Origin: Eledone cirrhosa | Lineage: Eukaryota; Mollusca; Cephalopoda; Octopoda; Eledonidae | DNA: 64,000 nucleotides | Direction: 5' to 3' | Assembly: GCA_964016885.1 (NCBI GenBank) | Contig: OZ024744.1 | Location: forward strand, 73,247,474 to 73,311,473 | Notes under the pieces: generated by a model | Database searches by the model: none | What the model saw: only the letters and a program-made list of their open reading frames with translations | What the model was told of the DNA's origin: nothing | Shown: piece by piece, positions 1-9,728 of the stretch | Layout of the letters: each line of letters starts with the position of its first letter | Position numbering within the stretch: position 1 is the first letter of the stretch | Made by a program: the position numbers and the translations under genes

Positions 1-3000
1 CCTACAGGCTGATATAGAGAGAAGGCCCATTCACTCGGGCCATTCTCGCCACTTTCACCCACCTTTCATAAAACTTGCTGGGGTACAGCACCTCCCTCTC
101 TATCCTGATTCTTCTTCCAAAGTGGTATTTGAAAAAAAGAATCAGTTGTTGGCCGGAGAGAAAGGTGTCTGACCTCAGCCCTTTCAACCTTGTCCACCAT
201 ACAACCTCTTTCGCCATAGCTATCACACAAAGGGAAACCGCCTCTCCTTCGTTTTTGAAGGAGGGTGGCGGTTTGATCATGACAATGGACTCGGTGGTCA
301 ACCAGATTGGTCCCACCCGCGACAATAGTCGTTCTACATAGCCCCACAGGTCAGTGACACCCGGGCAGTGTATGAATGCGTGCGCGACGGTTTCTTCGTC
401 TCGCACGCACCTCGGACAGATCTTTTTTGCAGGGTCCCTGCCCGGGCGCCCATGTCTGTAGAGCTTGTCACGAACTGGTAGAGCTCCTCGGTAGCACTGC
501 CAGGCCAGGGACTTTTGGAAGTTGTCCATCGGTCCCGGGCGGAAGGTCCTACCGAACAGACTGGCCAGTTCATCTTCCTCTACGCCTAGAGTTTCACCGA
601 GCGCGTCGTCGCACTTGCTGCGGATCAACCCTCTATAGAATGACGAAGTAGAGTCTCCACTGATCGCCGGGTCCGCCTGCCAGAGGGCTGTGAGCGCCTG
701 AGCACATTCGATGTGCCAGTCGCCCATTTTCCTCGGTATTTGCTTGACCCAGGACGGCAGCTCGGTCAGCGAGACGAGTCGTGGGAAGGCTCGCCTCACG
801 AACGGGGCCCGCACCGGTTGTCCGGTGAGGAATACGTAGAGATGCCGAAGCCTGAGCGCGTGTTTGCGCATCGTCAGCCACGGCATCCCCAGCCCTCCGT
901 TAGAAGGGTGTTGGCAGCAGATAGATCTTCTCACCAAAGGAGCCCGCCTCTTCCAAAGGAATTGGAAGAGCGCGCGCTCCATTTTGGTGAGCGTTTTGGC
1001 TGGACAAGGCACGACGGTTAAGCGGTAGTAGATGGCGGACGCTATAAAAGTGTTCGCCACCTCCGCTCGACCTTTCAAGGATAGTTTGCACTCGGCCCAC
1101 TTCTGGGTGAGTGCAAACACCTTGGCCGTCACTTCGTTCCAGTTCTTCTCCACCTGGAGGTCCGGACCAAACCAGACCCCGAGCAGCTTTACCGGTCCTT
1201 CCGTCCAGCGTCCGACGACGCCATCGGATGGCATCGGTTTGCCTCTCCACGATCCGAGTTGCAAACCGATGGACTTGTCCCGGTTCAGCTTCGCTCCTAT
1301 GAAACTTTCGTATTCCCTCAGTAAGGTGCCGACTTCCTCGACTTGCGAGGCGGCCGACACCATTACTGTAACGTCGTCTGCGTAGGCCGACGCCGCTTTC
1401 TGCAGTCCCGGTTCCAGAGGGATGCCCTGCAATAGCTCCAACTTCCGCAGTAGTGGCTCGAGAGTCAGTACGTACAGAAGGGAGGAGAGAGGGCATCCCT
1501 GCCGAATGGATCGCGTAATATGGAACGGCTCCGAGAGGTAGCCGTTTACCTTGACCCTTGAGCAGATGTTGCTGTTGTGCATTGCAGCAATCCAGCCCCT
1601 GAACACGGGTCCGAAGCCTGCCGCCTCGAGCACCGCATCCAGGTAACGATGGTCAACCCTATCGAAAGCCTTAGACTGATCAAAGTTGATCAGGGCCCCA
1701 CCGAAGCCGGGTGTACACCCTACCCTCTCTATGATGTATAGCATGAGGTGGTGGTTGTCGTGTATGGACCTGGTCGGGATTGCGCATGTCTGCGCTTCTC
1801 CCACCAGGTTCCCTACGACAAGCGGCTGCCTCTTTGCCAACACCTTTGCCAAAATCTGTAACTCTGTTTAGCAGAGTTATGGGCCGGAAGTTGCCTATGT
1901 CATCCCCCTTATTCTCGTCCTTCCTGACTAGTGTGACTACGCCCCCGGTTACAGAACTGGGAATTCTCCCGTTCTGTTGCCAGTTGCAGTAGACCGCTTC
2001 CAGGAGACCGGAGAATAAGTCCGGCATGTCTCGTAAAATTCGTAGGGTACACCGTCGAGACCTGGAGATTTGCGTTTGCCGCATTGGCTCAGCGCGTCCC
2101 CTATCTCAGCGGCCGAAATCGGCCTTTCGCAGAACTTCGCCTCGCTGTCCGAGAGTCGCAGTAGGCCGTCGAGTTATGGACCGAAATCCATAGCTCTTCC
2201 CGGCGCGGCGCCCTGCCCGAACAGTTGAGCAAAGTGCCGCTGAAATGCCGCGCACATCTGCTTCGGCTCACGTATCACGCGATCGTCTTGGTCCTTCAAA
2301 GACTGAATCGTGGACTTGTTGCCACTTTTCGCCTCCGTCACTCGGGCCCAGCTAACAGCTTTGGCTCCCTCGTTTCCCAGAGCACGTATTTTGCTTCTGA
2401 CAACGCAGCCTTCATGCTTTGCGTCGAAGAACTGGTCCAAGGCCTTTCTCGTCGCTAGCACGCTGGCTACGTTGACACTCCTAAGTGCCTCTTCTACTTT
2501 ATCTACCAGTTCCTTTTCGGACTTATTTCTATCTAACACTAATTCTTTACTAAAACCTATCGAGTCTAATCTAACTGCCCTCTTGAGAGAGTACCACCAT
2601 CTGTTGTTGACAATGGCCCCTGTCAAGTGCTGCTTAACTAAAATGCTAATCCGTCTACTGTAGGCTTTGCATGTCGGTAACGACAAGTTCAGCTTCCAGT
2701 AGCCGGGTCCCTGTCTAGGGATTTTGTCAAGGTTGACTAATCAGGTCACTAATTTGTGATCTGAATAGGCAACCATGAACATTTGTGGACAGCTTAACAT
2801 GTCCCTATCCTTCTTTCTAACTAGAACCCTATCTAGGTACGATCTAGATGTTCCGCTAATATTAGTCCACGTCCACAGTGGCACAGTCGGGAAATTTAGT
2901 CGATATCTATCGGCCAGGTCAAATCGGCCGATTAACTGTTTGAGGCTGTTACACCCCTCTCTATCGGGACATGCTCCCACATAATCCCAACGTGCATCTA

Positions 3001-3461
3001 GGATTCCATTCCAGTCCCCCACTAACAGCAGGGAGCGGGACGTTCCCAGAAAACTCTCTAGACGTATGAAGAAGTCTGGTCGCGGTGTCCCTGATTGGGC
3101 ATATGCGGCCACTAGCCTGAAGGCTCCACCTACACTACCGTCAACGTCTAGGACCACCAGTCGACCCTCCGGGTCCAGATGTACCGTCTGTGTTACGAGG
3201 CCCAGGTGTTTTCGCAGCAAAACGGCAACCCCGCTCCCACCCCCCGGCCGACAGAGAGATGCGTAGATCTCAAAGTCATCGAAGATGGCGGCTAGCTGTC
3301 GCTCGCTGTGGATCCTGGACTCGCAAATGGCTACTACATCCATACTGTGCGACCTGAGGTCGTTTAAGAGTTTGCCTTGTTTCCAGGGCATCCCCAGGCC
3401 GCGTACATTCACACATCCAACTCTTATATTGGTCATGTTGGTGAGGAAAAGTTAAAAGAAG
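1..3461 (-). mobile_element. LINE copy A, Tx1/L1-like, 5' truncated
   Basis: This minus-strand non-LTR retrotransposon enters the window from the left, so its 3' UTR lies outside. It holds only ORF2 (APE endonuclease plus reverse transcriptase). ORF1 is absent, and the upstream end runs from a short leader into a GATA/GACA microsatellite at about 3462. It is the same family as copies B (9497-15190) and C (5546-8575). APE plus RT plus a C-terminal CCHC knuckle, and the CCHC-bearing ORF1 of copy B, fit the Tx1 clade of the L1 group. That clade assignment is an inference from domain order and motif wording. Confidence 0.85.
2..3436 (-). pseudogene. LINE ORF2 of copy A: APE endonuclease and reverse transcriptase, broken
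   Basis: This encodes the endonuclease/reverse transcriptase that would nick target DNA and copy the element RNA in the nucleus. The start is the ATG at 3436, whose product begins MTNIRVGCVNVRG. The APE domain covers 3436 to about 2755, with CESRI, VGDWN and SDHKLV visible, the last two holding metal-binding and catalytic residues of the exonuclease-endonuclease-phosphatase fold. The RT core includes RQGCPLS and YADD, the latter intact. A C-terminal CX2CX8HX4C knuckle lies near 400. Against copy B, the frame is broken by a TGC-to-TGA nonsense change at 2741, a TAC-to-TAA change at 2174, a 1-bp deletion near 2035 and a 2-bp deletion near 1868. The 1852-to-2 stretch (616 codons) is open. It is non-functional as it stands. 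Confidence 0.85.
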
Positions 3462-3527
3462 ATAGATAGATAGACAGATAGACAGACAACTAGGCAAACA
3501 GAGGGATAGACAAACGGAACACACACG

Positions 3528-3561
<34 letters not shown>

Positions 3562-3585
3562 GACACACACACACACACACACACA

Positions 3586-3655
<70 letters not shown>
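3462..3655. repeat. GATA/GACA then (CA)n microsatellite
   Basis: GATA and GACA units at 3462-3490 abut the truncated 5' end of LINE copy A. A (CA)n run with sparse GACA interruptions follows to 3655. Long CV-repeat open frames here are microsatellite artefacts. Confidence 0.95.
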
Positions 3656-3659
<4 letters not shown>

Positions 3660-3999
3660 AATAGCCGGTAGCCTACTCTATAAATACGGAAAAATGTTGG
3701 ATCGATTCACTTCCGGCATTCGAACCTCGTTGGCCAAATTCCGGGACATCAAGATGGTTTTGGAAAGAATTTATCAAAACTTCCTATGGCAGATTGTCGA
3801 AGCATTTGATGTCCTTCAAAGATTCTCCACAAGTGTCTTCATGAAAACTCCAGCTCCTTTGTCACTAGAGATTCTAGCTATAGGGACGACTAAAATCAAT
3901 TGATAATAGGAATAGATGTGGTGAAAGAATGCAACCCCAGGGGACGCTAATGTTAACCTTATAAAGAAGAAGCTAATGTATGGCATCAATTCCGCTGAC
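3656..3999. other. Unassigned non-coding stretch
   Basis: Moderate complexity sequence with no recognisable domain on either strand. Short open frames of 60-70 codons resemble nothing I know. Confidence 0.4.
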
Positions 4000-4223
4000 A
4001 ATAATGGTTTCTTATATAGTCACAAAATCAACAATTTGGGGGGAGGGGAAACTCGATTAAATCGACCCCAGTACGTGACTGGTACTTTATTTTATCAACC
4101 GCGTAAGGATGAAAGACAAAGTTAAACTTTCTGCGGGATTTGAACTCAGACTATAAAAGGCCGTAACTCTATGCTACAAAGTATGGTGTCTGACGCTCTA
4201 CCGATACTGCCAAACCACCGCCC
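4000..4223 (-). mobile_element. tRNA-derived SINE, OR2-like, copy 1
   Basis: Read on the minus strand, the head GGGCGGTGGTTTGGCAGTAT begins at 4223. It carries an A-box-like segment (GGCAGTATCGGTAGAGCG) and a B-box-like segment (GAGTTCAAATCCCGC), so it derives from a tRNA and would be transcribed by RNA polymerase III. The body contains the GGGTCGAT..AAAGTACCAGT block shared by all copies here. The tail is divergent. The resemblance to octopus OR2 SINEs is from memory. Confidence 0.85.
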
Positions 4224-4228
4224 TCTAT

Positions 4229-4450
4229 AATAATAATAATGATTTCTAGTATAGGCCAGCAATTTTGGAAGAGGAGAACGTCGATTAAATCGTCCCCAGT
4301 GCGTGACTGGTACTTTATTTTATCGACCCCGTAAGGATGAAAGACAAAGTTAACCTCGGCAGGATTTTGAACTCAGATCACAAAGGGCCGTAACTCTGTG
4401 CTGCAAAGCATGGTGTCCGACTCTCTACCGATACTGCCAAACCACCGCCC
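4229..4450 (-). mobile_element. tRNA-derived SINE, OR2-like, copy 2
   Basis: Same family and strand as the preceding copy, with head at 4450 and an (ATT)n-type tail at 4229-4245 directly beside the head of copy 1. The tandem arrangement suggests that the second inserted next to the first. Boxes A and B are readable. Confidence 0.88.
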
Positions 4451-4885
4451 TTCTGCCGACAATACTAAATCAAGACAAGGCCTGCAAGAACAAACAGGAG
4501 TATTGATTGAGTTCATGTTTAGCATGTCTCCTTCATCGGACAACAGGTTGTGAAAAACGAGGATAATTTCTGCTATGTTGTCAATATGGCAACTCAGTAT
4601 ATGTTTTCGTCGGTACTCAGAGTTTCATGGTAGTATACCATTAGTCATAGCAGATGTATCTCCTGTGCATCATCAATTTTCAGACTTTATGTAAAGGTAT
4701 ATCTGCTCCAGGGTCTTGTTCACTTGCGGTGCATATTTTCTTTGAAAAAGCTTTTGCTGAATTTTTTAATTTTGAACCAGGGGAGTCAAAATTTAGGAAA
4801 ATATATTGCCACTTGTTTGTTGGCTACGTCAAAGCCCAGATCTTCAGTATGCTGGACCGACTCCTGAGCTTTACGGACGTTATAT
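4451..4885. other. Unassigned region with one short ORF
   Basis: No known domain. A 78-codon plus-strand frame (4654-4890) is not supported by any motif or neighbour and runs into the inverted-repeat element, so I do not call it a gene. Confidence 0.4.
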
Positions 4886-5520
4886 CGTAAATTCACAGTA
4901 GTTAAATCTTGGATCTTCAGCAAAGGGGAAGAAATAACTATCTGTGTTTACACATCAAATGCAAATCTGCGAGTGACCCGTCGCACGTGTTGCAATTCTA
5001 AAACTAGTAACAACATGCTAGCGTCTTCCCATTGGCGTGAATAGGGTGGTTGACAGCTATAAATAGCAGCCGAGTCCATTCAACCGAATTAGCTCTACAA
5101 TTAAGGAACCGTTTATATATCCGAAATAAATTAAATTAATTTAAATTAAGGGAGTCATATCCGTGACATGCGCCATATCCTCCTTGCTGAAGATCCAAGA
5201 ATTAACTACTGCGACTTTACGGATTATTGGTGAAATATATTTCTTTAATGAAATATATACAAGGGGGATTAATCATTTTTTAAAAGGTAATATTTGAAGC
5301 TCTAGTTAAACTTTAATTAGTTACCTACCTAGGTCTGTGTGGTTACACACTTTACAAATTATCCCCTGTGATTGTTTCATGTGTTTATTTTAAATACATA
5401 TATATATATATATGTCAATCAATTTCTAGTTGATATAAAATGCTCGGATCTATTCATTGGAATCTTTGAGCTTATTCTACGGTGGATATGGCGCATGTCT
5501 TGGACATGACTCCCTTAATT
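4886..5520. repeat. Nested inverted-repeat element (MITE or LTR derivative)
   Basis: Two inverted-repeat pairs share the middle segment. Pair 1 is 4886-4926 with 5182-5222, 41 bp arms around GATCTTCAGCAA / TTGCTGAAGATC. Pair 2 is 5144-5180 with 5484-5520, about 37 bp arms around GGGAGTCAT..GACATGCGCC. The pairs overlap head to tail, as if two related foldback units had inserted into one another. No coding potential. The right edge adjoins the 3' tail of LINE copy C. Confidence 0.7.
4984..5130 (+). promoter_or_regulatory. Promoter-like block with poly(A) signal
   Basis: In order: an E-box CACGTG (4984-4989), an inverted CCAAT box ATTGG (5031-5035), TATAAATA (5058-5065), a pyrimidine-rich initiator-like TCCATTCAACC about 20-25 bp downstream, and AATAAA (5125-5130). 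The spacing fits a compact RNA polymerase II promoter, and TATA plus AATAAA within about 70 bp resembles an LTR. It lies inside the inverted-repeat element, so a transposon promoter is the likeliest reading. No downstream gene is recognisable. Confidence 0.35.
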
Positions 5521-5545
5521 TAATTTATATATATATAAAGGGAGA

Positions 5546-8500
5546 TGGAGATAGATAGAGATAGAGATTGATAGATAGATATATTTCTTTATTTGCCACA
5601 AGGGCGCACAAGAAAAGGGGACAATACAAAGACACATGCCGGGGATTTTACATACAGTCGTGTAAAAATATTATTAAAACAAACAAATTTAACAATCGAA
5701 ATCCCCAATAGGGGGGATGCGTTACAAATGGGTTGTTTAATACTCCGTCGATAGAACAACCCTCAACTTCAGGAGCGTGTTGTACAAGTACTCCTTTCTT
5801 CCTTTAGTTCTCTTTCTCAACCTACAGGTTTATATGCAGAGAAGACCCAATCACTCGGGCCATTTTTGCCACATTCACCCACCTTTCAGTAAATTTACTG
5901 GGGTGCAGTGCCTCTCTCTCCACTCTGATTCTCCTAAAGTGGTACCTAAAGAAGGGAATGAGATGTTGTCCGGAGAGAAAGTCATCTGTCCTCAGTCCTC
6001 TCAATCTCGTCCACCATATAACTTCTTTCACCATAGCTACCATAGAGAGGAAAACCGCATCTCTTTCGCTTTTGAAAGAAGTTGTCGATTTGATCCTTAC
6101 TATGGACTTGGCACTCAACTGGATTTGTCCCATACACCACAGCAGTTATTCTGCGTAGTTCCACAGGTCGGTTACGCCCGGGCAGTGTACAATTGCGTGC
6201 AAGACGGTTTCAATGTCCTTCGCGCATCTTGGAAACGTCCTCTTGGAAGGATCCCTGCTAGGGTGTCCGTGCCTATAGATCTTGTCTCGAACTAGTAGAG
6301 CTCCTCGGTAGCACTGCCAAGCCAGAGACCTCTGGAAGTTGTCCATAGGTCCCGGGCGGAAAGTCCTACCAAACAGACAGGTGAGCTCGTCGTCTTCGAC
6401 TCTTAGATCTCTCCGAGCACGTCGTCGCCCTTGTGACGTAGTAACCCTCTATAGAATGTCGAAGTGGAGTCTCCACTGATTGATAGAGGACTGTGAGCGC
6501 ATTTAATGTGCCAGGCGCCCATCTTCTTCGGTCTCCACTTGACCCAGGACTGCAACTCCGCCAGCGAAACAAGTTGCGGGAAGGCCGGTCTCACAAACGG
6601 TGCTCACACCGGTTGGTCAGTGAGGAATACCTGGAGATGCCGCAGCCCCAGCGCATCTTTGCGCATCATCAGCCACGGCATTCCCAGCCCTCCGCTGGAA
6701 AGGCGGTGACAGCAGACGGATCTTCTCACCAGTGGAGCCTGCTTCTTCCAAAGGAACTGGAAGAGCATGCGTTCCATCCTGGTGACGTGTTCACGGGAAC
6801 GAGGCACGACAGTCAAGCGGTAGTAGAAGACGGACGTTATGAAAGTGTTCGCCACCTCCGCTCGACCTTTCAAGGACAGTTTGCACTCTGCCCACTTCTG
6901 GGTGAGCGCAAATACCTTGGCTGTGACCTCGTTCCAGTTTTTCTCCAACTGGAGGTCCGGACCGAACCAGACCCCGAGCAATTTCACCGGACCTTCCGTC
7001 TAGCGTCCGACGACGCTGTCGGACGGCATCGGTTTGCCTCTCCACGTTCCGAGTTGCAAATCGACAGACTTGTCCGGGTTCAGTTTTTCTTCTGTGAGCC
7101 TTTCGCATTCCTGCAGTAAGTTGCCGATCGCCCCGATTTCCGAAGTTTCCGACACCATTACTGTCACGTCGGCACAAGCCGACGCCGCTTTCCGCAGTCC
7201 CGGTTCCAACGGGATGCCCTGCAGAAGCTCCAACTTCCGCAGTAGTGGCTCTAGAGTCAGTACGTACAGAATGGAGGAGAGAGGGCATCGTTGTCGGATG
7301 GAACGCGTGATTGCGAACGGATGCGATAGGTAGCCGTCCACCTTGACCGTCGAGCAGATGTTGGTGTGCATTGCGGCGATCCAGCCTCTGAAGACGGGTC
7401 CGAAAGCGGCCGCCTTGAGAACCGCTTCCAAGTATCGATGGTCGACCCTTTCGAACGCCTTAGACTGATATAAATTGATCAAAACCCCACCAAAGCCGGG
7501 TTTACACCCCACTCTCTCTATGATGTATCGCATGAGGTGGAGGTTGTCGTGTATCGACCTGGTCAGGATTGCACACGTTTGCGCTTTCCCTACCAGGTTC
7601 TCGACGACAAGCGCCAGCCTCGTTGCTAACACCTTGGCCAAAATTTTTAACTCTGTTGAGCAGAGTTATGGGCCTAAAGTTGCTTAGTTCGTCCCCCTTG
7701 TTTCCGTCTTTCCTGATCAGGGGCGTAGTAACCCTGATCAGGAAACAAGTCCGGCATGCCTATGTAAAACTCATAGGGTAGACTATCTAGACCGGGTGAT
7801 TTGCGTTTCCCGCAGAGGCCCAGAGCGTCCCGTATCTCAGTGGCTGTGATCGGTCTTTCGCAGAACTCGGCGTCCATGCTCGAGAGACGCGGTAGGCCGC
7901 CGAGGTATAAACCGAAGTCCATTGCCCCGTTCGACGCACCACCACTCTGCTCTCGAACAGCTGCGCAAAGTGCCGCTGAAAGGCCGCGCACATCCGCTTG
8001 GAGTTAAGTAGCACGCGTCCGTTTTGGTCTTTCAAAGCCCGAATCGTGGACTTGTTGCCACTTTGCGCCTCTGCCACTTGGGCCCAGCTAACAGCTTTTG
8101 CTCTCTCGCTTCATAGAGCAAAAGCTGACCAGGCGGCCTTCGTGTTTCGCGTCAAAGAACTGGTCCAGTGCAGTTCTCGTTGCTAGCACTCTAGCTGTGT
8201 TTCCACTCCTAAGCGCCTCCTCTACCTTGACTACTACTTCTGTTTCTGTTTTGTTTTCTCTAAAGCTAATTCTCTGCTAAAATCTATCGACTCGACTCTA
8301 ATTGTTCTCTTGCGAGAGTAGCACCATCTATTGTTGACGATGGCTCCCGTCAACTCTTGCTTAACTAATCTACTTATCCGTTCACTGTAGGTTTTTCGTG
8401 CCGACGACGGCACGTTCAGCTTCCAGTATCCAGGTCCTTGACTATGTATTCTATCACGGTTGACTATGCAGACGACTAGTTTGTGATCTGAATAGGCAAC

Positions 8501-8575
8501 CATGTGCATTTGTGGACAGCTTAACATCTTCTTGTCCTTTTCTCTAAAGAAAAACCTATCTAGATACGATCTAGG
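5546..8575 (-). mobile_element. LINE copy C, Tx1/L1-like, 5' truncated and decayed
   Basis: Same family as copies A and B. The 3' UTR (5546-5821) contains AATAAA (in CAAATAAAGAAAT on the minus strand) followed by a TATC-rich tail. ORF2 is badly fragmented. The 5' end is cut within the C-terminal part of the APE domain and abuts a GACA array at 8576. This is the most degraded of the three copies. Confidence 0.85.
5822..8571 (-). pseudogene. LINE ORF2 of copy C, multiply frameshifted
   Basis: Homology to copy B runs from the end of the APE domain (MLSCPQM..YSDHKLV, about 8527-8470) through RT (about 7991-7000), the thumb and connector (6987-6403), the CCHC knuckle region (6346-6146) and the C-terminus (6133-5822). 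At least six frame changes separate the open pieces. At the catalytic centre the expected SAYADDV reads SACADV: Tyr is replaced by Cys and one Asp codon is deleted, so the active site is destroyed. Only the last 40 or so APE residues remain. Non-coding now. Confidence 0.85.
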
Positions 8576-8599
8576 TAGTTAGACAGACAGACAGACACA

Positions 8600-8675
<76 letters not shown>

Positions 8676-8770
8676 GTGTGTGTGTGTGTGTATATGTGGG
8701 TGTGTTCGTGTGTATACATATCAGTATATATGCGCATGTATACATATATGTATGTATATATACAACGTAT
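8576..8770. repeat. GACA, (TA)n and GT/TATG microsatellites
   Basis: GACA units at 8579-8598, about 75 bp of (TA)n, then GTGTGT and ATGTATAC mixtures. This marks the 5' junction of LINE copy C. Confidence 0.95.
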
Positions 8771-8804
8771 TTGTCAGACTAAGAGCGTCCAGGTATGTAT
8801 CTCC

Positions 8805-9090
8805 CCAAGGACGCGACACCACCAACACATCCACCACACCACCACAAACGCCACTACCATAAACAACAACACCACAACCACAGCCCACACACGCCAACCC
8901 ATCTACAGAGAACCCACTAACCTCACACCACAGTAAGCGACCATAACCACCATCTTATCATCACATTCACCCCCACATACACTACAGGCCAAAGCCAATC
9001 CGCCACCACCACACCACAGCCCATCACAACCAGTGACCGTCACCAACATCTCATCATCACATCCACCCCATATACACTACAGGCCAGTAC
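8805..9090. repeat. CCA/CAC-rich degenerate low-complexity tract
   Basis: Irregular CCACCA, ACCACA and CATCAC words with an internal near-duplicate (CTCATCATCACA..CACTACAGGCC at about 8950-8990 and 9050-9085). No reading frame of interest. Confidence 0.75.
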
Positions 9091-9221
9091 ATCCCCTTGA
9101 TCCGTCCCACCAATCAAAACAACTCATTTTGTCAAACTCTTGAACTTCTGACTTTACCACATAGCATGTATTTCATTTTCTTATAGCATTTTAAAGGGTC
9201 CGTCGAATCACCGATTATTGA

Positions 9222-9325
9222 GTCGGGTAGGATCGATACAGATCGAACCTTGAGCTGATCAGTGGCGACACGCGCGTCACCTGCCAATAAATGTAATGAA
9301 GGAGTAATCAATCGTCCTTGTTATC
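9222..9325 (+). repeat. Dispersed repeat with hammerhead-like core, copy 1
   Basis: A block of about 100 bp shared with 16393-16490: CAGATCGAACCTTGAG, then CTGATCA..GCGACACGCGCGTC (9255-9278), then CCAATAAATGTAATGAAG with an AATAAA signal. The CTGATnA..GCGAAACGCGCGTC wording resembles the compact hammerhead ribozymes reported in Penelope-like elements. Homology by eye only. Confidence 0.6.
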
Positions 9326-9326
9326 C

Positions 9327-9379
<53 letters not shown>

Positions 9380-9430
9380 GGAGATGGAGATAGATAGATA
9401 GATATATTTCTTTATTAGCCACAAGGGCGC

Positions 9431-9496
<66 letters not shown>
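9326..9496 (-). mobile_element. Tail-only LINE insertion between (TA)n and (GATA)n
   Basis: After (TA)n to 9375, the minus strand reads CTTGTGGCTAATAAAGAAAT (within 9404-9432), the 3' end of the LINE A/B/C family, with TATC arrays on both sides (9389-9403 and 9433-9496). Only about 35 bp of element sequence survives, so it is an extreme 5' truncation inside a TATC array. Confidence 0.7.
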
Positions 9497-9497
<1 letters not shown>

Positions 9498-9728
9498 ATT
9501 TCTATTTATTTGCCACGAGGGCACAAAAGAAGGGGACATTTACACAGTGGGGGAGTTTACATAAATCGAGTAAAGAAAAAAGGAATAACAATAATAATAT
9601 AACAATAAAAAGTCCTCAAAAGGGAGGGGGCGTGTTGGGGATTGCACATACCCCCGAAAAGTGTGCAACTCTTTTCGCGGGGGAAGCCCAGAGAGGAGGC
9701 GCTCCCCCTTTCCTCTTCACTTCTTCAC

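Noticed and set aside
900..1496. 198-codon minus-strand Arg/Gly frame, with similar frames at 6791-7288 and 10591-10977
   Set aside because: Out-of-frame shadows of the LINE reverse transcriptase.
3816..4001. 61-codon minus-strand frame as part of an RT
   Set aside because: The wording (RISSDKGAGVF) did not match any RT motif I could place.
4654..4890. 78-codon ORF as a gene
   Set aside because: No motif, and it overlaps the start of an inverted-repeat element; chance is adequate.
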